Shown here in pieces: positions 59,503 to 64,000 of a stretch of DNA of 64,000 nucleotides (its first letter is position 1; every line of letters starts with the position of its first letter). The stretch is taken from positions 1 to 64,000 of the forward strand of contig JBBECE010000037.1 of NCBI GenBank assembly GCA_040881985.1, written 5' to 3'. Origin of the DNA: JBBECE01 sp040881985. GTDB taxonomy: Bacteria > Pseudomonadota > Alphaproteobacteria > Rhizobiales > Devosiaceae. Below the pieces are notes generated by a model that was not told the DNA's origin, made no database searches, and was given only the letters and a program-made list of their open reading frames with translations. The translations under genes were made by a program, and so were the position numbers.

Positions 59503-59841
59503 ATGGCGCGGCTCAGATCAGAAATCTGGGTCGCGGCCTTCGTGCGGCGGCACGCCCAGCAGGGGCGAATCTGCGTCATCACCCGCAAGGGCGACCCCTC
59601 GGCGGGCCAAATCTGGATCGAGGTCGACCATCTCAACGGCACGGTGTCGCTGTTCGTGCCGGCCCCGGCCGGGCTCGAGTCGTTCGAGGACAGCGACCGG
59701 ACTTTTATGCGCCGGTTCGACCGGGCGAGCCCCGAGGCAGTCGGCGCCCGGGTTCTGCGCGAGGCGGGCTACGATCCGGACCTGTGGGTGGTGACCCTCG
59801 AATCGCGCGACACCGATGTCGGACTCAACCTGACGGGTTAG
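59503..59841 (+). CDS. DUF1491 family protein
   Basis: 112 residues. LRSEIWVAAFVRRHAQQGR, ITRKGDPSAGQIWIEVDHLNG and FMRRFDRASPEAVGARVLREAGYDPDLWVVTLE are the family pattern. A small cytoplasmic alphaproteobacterial protein of unknown role. Third gene of the kinase-PG binding operon. Confidence 0.92.
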   Translation: MARLRSEIWVAAFVRRHAQQGRICVITRKGDPSAGQIWIEVDHLNGTVSLFVPAPAGLESFEDSDRTFMRRFDRASPEAVGARVLREAGYDPDLWVVTLESRDTDVGLNLTG

Positions 59842-59848
59842 CCGGGCG

Positions 59849-60982
59849 CTAGCCGGCGGCGACGATTCGCTGCACGATCTCGATGGCGCGATCGGCCGCC
59901 GATCGCTCGCCGGCGGCGGCGGGGGTGCGGGCCGAGGCCGCGCCGACCGGCTGGTACTCGGGACGGGTGAGCGTCAACAGGTCGGCATCGCCGCGCCAGA
60001 TGCTCATCATGAAGATCATCGAATCGACGCTGAGCTGCTCGAAGAGGCGCGCATAGTCGGCGAGCGTCCGCGACGGTCGCGGCTCGTGGGCGGTCGAATG
60101 CACCAGCACCTTGAGCCCGTCGCCGGCGTTGCAGCCGAAGGCGCGCAGCACGACGAACAGCGCCGCCCCGCCCCGATCGTGGACGATCTCCCCGCACCGC
60201 ACTTCGTCGAGCCCGGTGATCTGGGTGAAGAGCCTGGTGATCTCCGGCCGCCGGTTGGCGTAGTAGAGCTTCATCAGGGCGCGGCAGAGCTCGGACGCGG
60301 CGACCGAGAGTTGCTGGTAGGTCCGCTTCAGCGGCATCTCGGGAACTCGCCGCGCCGCGAAAGCCCGCAGCACGGCAAGGCGCCCCGGCTCGGCGAGGTT
60401 GAAGAAGGCCGGCGCGAGCAACCCCTGGTCGAAATCCTCGCGTCCCGCAAGCGTCGCGGCGACCTGGTGATCCATTCGCGCGGCGCGGGCGATGGCGCCG
60501 AGAAAGGGGCCGGCGAATTTGAGGGACCTATTGGCCGCCAGCGCCCGGTAGACGGTACGCGAATTGATCGCGAAGAGTTTGAGGAGGACGTTCTTTGCCA
60601 GATCCGGCCGGCCGGCAACGAGCGCGCAATGCGACGCTCGCTTGGTCTCGACAATTTCGAGCTGGACCTGTGGCGACATCGCCCCGGCAGACGCGATGAA
60701 GGCGTCGAGCCCGTCCCCGATATTCTCGAAGGCGAGCCGCTCGAGCGCGAGGGAGAAATGCGCCGAGGCGGCGAGGAGTTTTGCAGCGCTCTGCCGCGCC
60801 GGCGACGCGGCGGCGGGAAACAGCCGCCCGGCGAGCGCCTCGAACTGCGCCAGCTCGCTACCGGTCGGCCGCGGCCGCCGGACGAACGCGTCGCAGGCGG
60901 CAACGAGCAGCGTACCGGCGCGCGAGACGCCGCCGGACTCGACGAGGATCTGAAACGTCTCGTAGGGCTGGAACCCGATCAT
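59849..60982 (-). CDS. DUF2336 family protein
   Basis: 377 residues, all-helical and soluble. Contains the HEAT-like DUF2336 pattern, e.g. LVAGRPDLAKNVLLKLFAIN, HQVAATLAGREDFDQGLLA and LYYANRRPEITRLFTQITGL. Function unknown. Convergent with DUF1491. A CtrA-like box lies about 75-90 bases upstream of the start. Confidence 0.85.
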   Translation of the reverse strand: MIGFQPYETFQILVESGGVSRAGTLLVAACDAFVRRPRPTGSELAQFEALAGRLFPAAASPARQSAAKLLAASAHFSLALERLAFENIGDGLDAFIASAGAMSPQVQLEIVETKRASHCALVAGRPDLAKNVLLKLFAINSRTVYRALAANRSLKFAGPFLGAIARAARMDHQVAATLAGREDFDQGLLAPAFFNLAEPGRLAVLRAFAARRVPEMPLKRTYQQLSVAASELCRALMKLYYANRRPEITRLFTQITGLDEVRCGEIVHDRGGAALFVVLRAFGCNAGDGLKVLVHSTAHEPRPSRTLADYARLFEQLSVDSMIFMMSIWRGDADLLTLTRPEYQPVGAASARTPAAAGERSAADRAIEIVQRIVAAG

Positions 60983-61056
60983 CGGTATTGCAGCAAACCG
61001 GAAAGTGCGAGGGAGGCCGTCGATCGACCACCGAGCCCAGTCTTTCCATCAATTCA

Positions 61057-61075
61057 TTAGCGGACTGTTAACCAT
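61057..61075. promoter_or_regulatory. CtrA-like box TTAG-N7-TTAACCAT
   Basis: TTAG (61057-61060), seven bases, then TTAACCAT (61068-61075). The second half equals the extended CtrA half-site and the first differs by one base. It lies between the divergent DUF2336 (start 60982) and 55-residue protein (start 61180) genes. Confidence 0.45.
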
Positions 61076-61179
61076 GAAGATTTCTTAATGGGGGCGGGCG
61101 GCGATTTGTGCGCCGCCGGTTGGAAGGCTGGCGCGCCGGAGTATCCGGAGGCGGAGGCAGCCGCTCATGAGAGGGCTTT

Positions 61180-61347
61180 ATGGCGACCGTGCTGAGATTT
61201 CGAACCAGGCGAGTGCCGCCGCGGCACAACACCAACCCCAAGACGATGTGCGACGTAGTGATTTTTCCCGGCGTCCGGTATGAACGCAAAACCAAGCGCG
61301 AGCCCGAGGGACCGCGCGCGAAACCCAAGCGCCGCAAGGCGCGGTGA
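61180..61347 (+). CDS. Small basic protein, 55 aa
   Basis: ATG with GAGAGGG a few bases upstream. The product begins MATVLRFRTRRVPPRHN, has a hydrophobic core CDVVIFPGVRYERKTKR and ends in a Lys/Arg-rich tail (AKPKRRKAR). The IFPGVRYER core is something I have seen in small conserved rhizobial proteins without known function. The high positive charge would fit nucleic-acid or ribosome binding. Confidence 0.65.
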   Translation: MATVLRFRTRRVPPRHNTNPKTMCDVVIFPGVRYERKTKREPEGPRAKPKRRKAR

Positions 61348-61356
61348 GGCGGCGAC

Positions 61357-61902
61357 CTACCTCACCACCCGGCAGGTCAAGGCGCTGAGTGAAGCGCGGT
61401 AGCGTGCGGCGAGCGCGGTATATCCGGGCCACAGCCGGACCAGCACGAAAATATCGTCGCCCGGCGATTCCACGATCAACAGCCCTTCCTCGATTTGCAG
61501 CTGCTGCTCGGCGAGCAGGCGCGTCTGCGCCGGATTGAAAATCCCGAGATTGACCGAGCGACCGTTGGAGGCGCGATTGGTCGTCGAATAGACGATCGTG
61601 CCGCCCGGCTCGAACACGGCGATCGACCAGAAGCTCGCCGGCAACTCGCCCTCGAGCGCGCCCGGCCCCTCGGCGATGTTGAGCCGGCACACCGCATAGA
61701 GAAGCCCCGGGTCGAGATCGAACGAGTTCGGTTCGCCAGCGACCGGCGCCTCGATCAATGCGACTTTCTCGAGCGCGTCCATCGCCGAAACCTTTGCCCA
61801 GACGTTGCGCTCGGCCAGCAGCGGGACGACCAGGATGACGACGAGATGGACGATCGCGCCGAGAAAGAGCCCGCCGACGATCCAGAGGATATAGCGGGTC
61901 AT
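61357..61902 (-). CDS. DUF1254-type membrane-anchored protein
   Basis: 181 residues. N-terminal membrane helix (about 3-30) and a soluble domain: LDPGLLYAVCRLNIAEGPG, ELPASFWSIAVFEPGGTIVYS and VLVRLWPGYTALAARYRA. Together with its partner it fits the paired short DUF1254/DUF1214 proteins of Hyphomicrobiales. Its ATG overlaps the stop of the DUF1214 gene by 4 bases. Periplasmic role unknown. Confidence 0.75.
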   Translation of the reverse strand: MTRYILWIVGGLFLGAIVHLVVILVVPLLAERNVWAKVSAMDALEKVALIEAPVAGEPNSFDLDPGLLYAVCRLNIAEGPGALEGELPASFWSIAVFEPGGTIVYSTTNRASNGRSVNLGIFNPAQTRLLAEQQLQIEEGLLIVESPGDDIFVLVRLWPGYTALAARYRASLSALTCRVVR

Positions 61903-62474
61903 TGGCAGCCCTCCGGATAGATCACCGGCAGGGCGTCGAGCGTCGCCCCGAGCCCGGCGAAGACCGAGGTGTCGTAGATGCTGAGGACCAGCATGTATTC
62001 GCCGTCCCCGGGGGTCGCGAGCCAGCTGCCCGGGACGGCGCCGGGGCCGGCGCGGATTGTCAGGCGTCCGTCCGGATGGCGCGGGATCGTGACGCTGTCG
62101 ATGAAGGGCCGGCGGTCGGGGACCCCGATGACCGCGCTGTCGGGGGCGCGCGCATAAAGCGTCCACATGGTCGCGACCGGGGTGGTCCCGTCGATCTGGT
62201 AGCGGCATTGGCGGCGCAGCGGCGTGCCGCCGCTATCGGTCGAGGCGATGAAGCGCATGCCCTCCGAGCGGCCGAGCTGCAACTGCCCGGAACGGGCCAG
62301 AAAGGCTCGAGTGTAGGGATCGACGTTGTCGGTGCCGGCGCCCGGCCAGGCGGCCCACGGCCCGATCCGCAGCGCGCCGAAAAGCCGTCCATCTTCAAGG
62401 GCATAGAAGGAAGCGCCGAACCCGACAAGGAGCGCGACGAAAATCCCGAGGATCAGCCCGGAGACGAAGCGCAC
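61899..62474 (-). CDS. DUF1214 domain protein
   Basis: 191 residues. N-terminal membrane anchor (about 5-28), then RIGPWAAWPGAGTDNVDPYTRAFLARSGQLQLG and RRQCRYQIDGTTPVATMWTLYA, the DUF1214 pattern, ending ALPVIYPEGCQ. Presumed periplasmic. It sits 6 bases downstream of the penicillin-binding protein gene, so the three are likely one transcript. Confidence 0.88.
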   Translation of the reverse strand: MRFVSGLILGIFVALLVGFGASFYALEDGRLFGALRIGPWAAWPGAGTDNVDPYTRAFLARSGQLQLGRSEGMRFIASTDSGGTPLRRQCRYQIDGTTPVATMWTLYARAPDSAVIGVPDRRPFIDSVTIPRHPDGRLTIRAGPGAVPGSWLATPGDGEYMLVLSIYDTSVFAGLGATLDALPVIYPEGCQ

Positions 62475-62480
62475 GAAATT

Positions 62481-64000
62481 CTATTGGCCGATCAAGGTGG
62501 TAATCGAGCCTTGCTCGACCAGGGTGCCGGGGGCGGCGGCTGGCCCAACTCTGACAAGACTCGCCTCGACGGGGGCGCCGGCCGCCCCGGCTTCGGCCAG
62601 GGCGCGCTCCATCAGCGAAGCTAAATCGATAAGCTTTTCAGCCGCTTCAGGCGAAAGGGTCGGCGGCCGGGCGGCGACGGCCTCCGTCCCGTCGGGGCTC
62701 TGGCTCGCCGCGACGGTGAACGGCGGGGGCTCGAATTCAACCCCGAACAACGGCCTCACTTCGATGTTGGTATGGGCATATTCCATGAACTTCTGCCAAG
62801 TCTGGGCCGGGAGCCGTCCGCCGGTCAAAGTTTCGGTCTCGGAATAGTCGTCATTGCCGTACCAGACGACGGCGACGTAATTGCCGGTGAAGCCGCAGAA
62901 CCACGCGTCGCGATACGACTGGGTCGTGCCGGTCTTGCCGGCGGCGGGGACGCCCTCGACCTGGGCGCGGGTGCCGGTGCCGGCGAGCACGACATCACGG
63001 AACATCGAATTCATGTTCATCACCACCGCGTCGGAGAGCAGCTGCGGGGAGCCGGTGCCGGGCGGGGGAGCTTCGAAAATCGTCTCGCCGCGCAAATCGG
63101 TGATCCGGGTGATGCCGAAGGCGGTCGAGCGGCGCCCGTGATTGGCGAGCACGCCATAGGACGACGCCATGTCGAGCACCGAGACCGAGATGACCCCGAG
63201 CGGCAGCGACCGGGTGACCGGGAACTCGTTGCGGATGCCGAGCCGGTGCGCCATCTCGGCGATCGGCTCGCGGCCGATGACGGTCGAGATGCGCACCGGC
63301 ACGGAGTTAAGCGAGCGCATCACCGCCTCTCGGATGGTGACGGTGCCGCGATAGGCGCCGCCGTAATTGCCGGGGCACCAGTTGCCGACGCAGATCGGGG
63401 CATCGGCGATCAGGGTATCGGGCGTGTATTCGCCGGATTCGAGGGCCGCGGCGTAGTCGAAAATCTTGAACGACGAGCCCGGCTGGCGCGCCGGGGTGGT
63501 GGCGCGGTTGAACTGCGACTGGCCGTAGTCGAGCCCGCCGACCATCGCCCGCACCGCCCCGCCGGGTTCGGTGACGACCATGGCGGCTTGCGTCACCTTG
63601 TAGGCGGCGCCCTCCTCGCGGATGACCGTCCTGACGGCTTCTTCGGCATAGGTCTGCAGCGCTGTATCGATCGTGGTGCGGGCGATGAAGCCGACGGTTG
63701 CGGGATGCCCGGCGAGGATCGGCTTGATCTCCTCGAAGGCCCAGTCGAGGAAATAATTGGGCGAGTCGGTTTCGAACGACCGGTCGATCGGGGTCGCCGG
63801 TTTGCGGCGGGCGCCGGTGACCTGGCCCTCGGTCATCAGGCCGGACTCGACCATGTTGGTCAAGACGTCGTTGGCCCGCGCCCGGGCCGCGGGGAGATCG
63901 ATATGCGGGGCGAAGCGCGTCGGCGCCTTGAAGAGGCCGGCGAGCATCGCCGCCTCGGCCAGCGTCACGTCCTCGACATTTTTGCCGAAATAATATTCGC
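62481..64000 (-). CDS. Penicillin-binding protein 1A (partial, N-terminus outside the window)
   Basis: The frame is open to the right edge, beginning inside the glycosyltransferase (GT51) domain: EYYFGKNVEDVTLAEAAMLA and GLFKAPTRFAPHID. The transpeptidase domain follows with the active-site Ser in ARQPGSSFKIFDYAAAL (SxxK), SLN in MRSLNSVPVRIS and KTGT in AGKTGTTQSYRDAWF. It builds peptidoglycan. About the last 505 residues are present; the start and the catalytic Glu of GT51 lie outside the window. The C-terminal 110 residues after the domain are Ala/Pro-rich. Confidence 0.95.
   Translation of the reverse strand, partial: EYYFGKNVEDVTLAEAAMLAGLFKAPTRFAPHIDLPAARARANDVLTNMVESGLMTEGQVTGARRKPATPIDRSFETDSPNYFLDWAFEEIKPILAGHPATVGFIARTTIDTALQTYAEEAVRTVIREEGAAYKVTQAAMVVTEPGGAVRAMVGGLDYGQSQFNRATTPARQPGSSFKIFDYAAALESGEYTPDTLIADAPICVGNWCPGNYGGAYRGTVTIREAVMRSLNSVPVRISTVIGREPIAEMAHRLGIRNEFPVTRSLPLGVISVSVLDMASSYGVLANHGRRSTAFGITRITDLRGETIFEAPPPGTGSPQLLSDAVVMNMNSMFRDVVLAGTGTRAQVEGVPAAGKTGTTQSYRDAWFCGFTGNYVAVVWYGNDDYSETETLTGGRLPAQTWQKFMEYAHTNIEVRPLFGVEFEPPPFTVAASQSPDGTEAVAARPPTLSPEAAEKLIDLASLMERALAEAGAAGAPVEASLVRVGPAAAPGTLVEQGSITTLIGQ

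Overview
This 64 kb window looks like chromosomal DNA of an alphaproteobacterium, most likely a member of the Hyphomicrobiales (Rhizobiales). The sequence is GC-rich throughout. It carries several families that, from general knowledge, are typical of that order: a MucR/Ros regulator, a TIGR02301 protein, a TIGR03808 Tat-exported beta-helix protein, a DUF6456 gene beside sufE, a DUF1491 gene, a DUF2336 gene, a DUF1254/DUF1214 pair, and a RibB fused to a zinc-less GTP cyclohydrolase II-like domain. There is no prophage, insertion sequence, CRISPR array or rRNA operon. No gene-free stretch exceeds about 250 bases.

Layout. 1-900: a tandem array of four tiny predicted lipoproteins, the first cut by the window edge. 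1.1-9.6 kb: lemA, DUF2207, glyS, convergent rnhA-ispH, and a shortened pyruvate-phosphate-dikinase-like gene. 9.7-16.5 kb: a SleB-like wall hydrolase, an HD hydrolase, ygfZ, an atypical dihydroorotase, and small exported or conserved proteins with a Nudix hydrolase. 16.5-26.4 kb: SRAP, an ArsR-VOC pair with an operator, a GlcD-like oxidase, fabI, a phosphatase, aroC-ribB, SCO, xseB-HDAC-like, and the Sua5/TsaC gene. 26.5-35.8 kb: a DnaJ-like chaperone, pdxH, a membrane-protein operon (DUF898, M48, DUF1499), a cyclase-TPR protein, an M29 aminopeptidase, a GH43 protein and a 58-residue membrane protein. 35.9-37 kb: a small accessory islet with a broken HicB antitoxin gene and a low-GC orphan gene. 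37-44.9 kb: an MBL hydrolase, bioY, tRNA-Pro, tRNA-Gln, an SDR epimerase, asparaginase, TIGR03808, YbjQ, a LOG-like protein, a degenerate receiver-domain protein and sodB. 45-53.8 kb: ptrB-msrB and a complete seven-gene Mrp Na+/H+ antiporter operon. 54-64 kb: mucR, a DnaA-domain-IV-like HTH gene with DUF6456, sufE, a DUF5330-like protein, a sensor kinase-PG binding-DUF1491 operon, DUF2336, a 55-residue basic protein, DUF1254-DUF1214, and the C-terminal part of a class A penicillin-binding protein.

Most of the window is housekeeping or core genome. Many genes are tightly packed with 1-4 base ATGA/TGATG overlaps (rnhA-ispH, aroC-ribB, the Mrp genes, kinase-PG binding, DUF1254-DUF1214), which implies translational coupling. 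Two families of palindromic intergenic repeats are scattered through it. One family supplies the stop codon of the Sua5 gene.

The least explained parts are the alternating small-lipoprotein array at the left edge, the unannotated small proteins (58, 46, 55 and possibly 28 residues), the shortened dikinase, the zinc-less RibB fusion, the dihydroorotase lacking the first metal histidine, and two CtrA-like boxes next to genes of unknown role. Start codons were chosen by reading ribosome-binding sites and family N-termini by eye. Family names come from recognised motifs, not from database searches.
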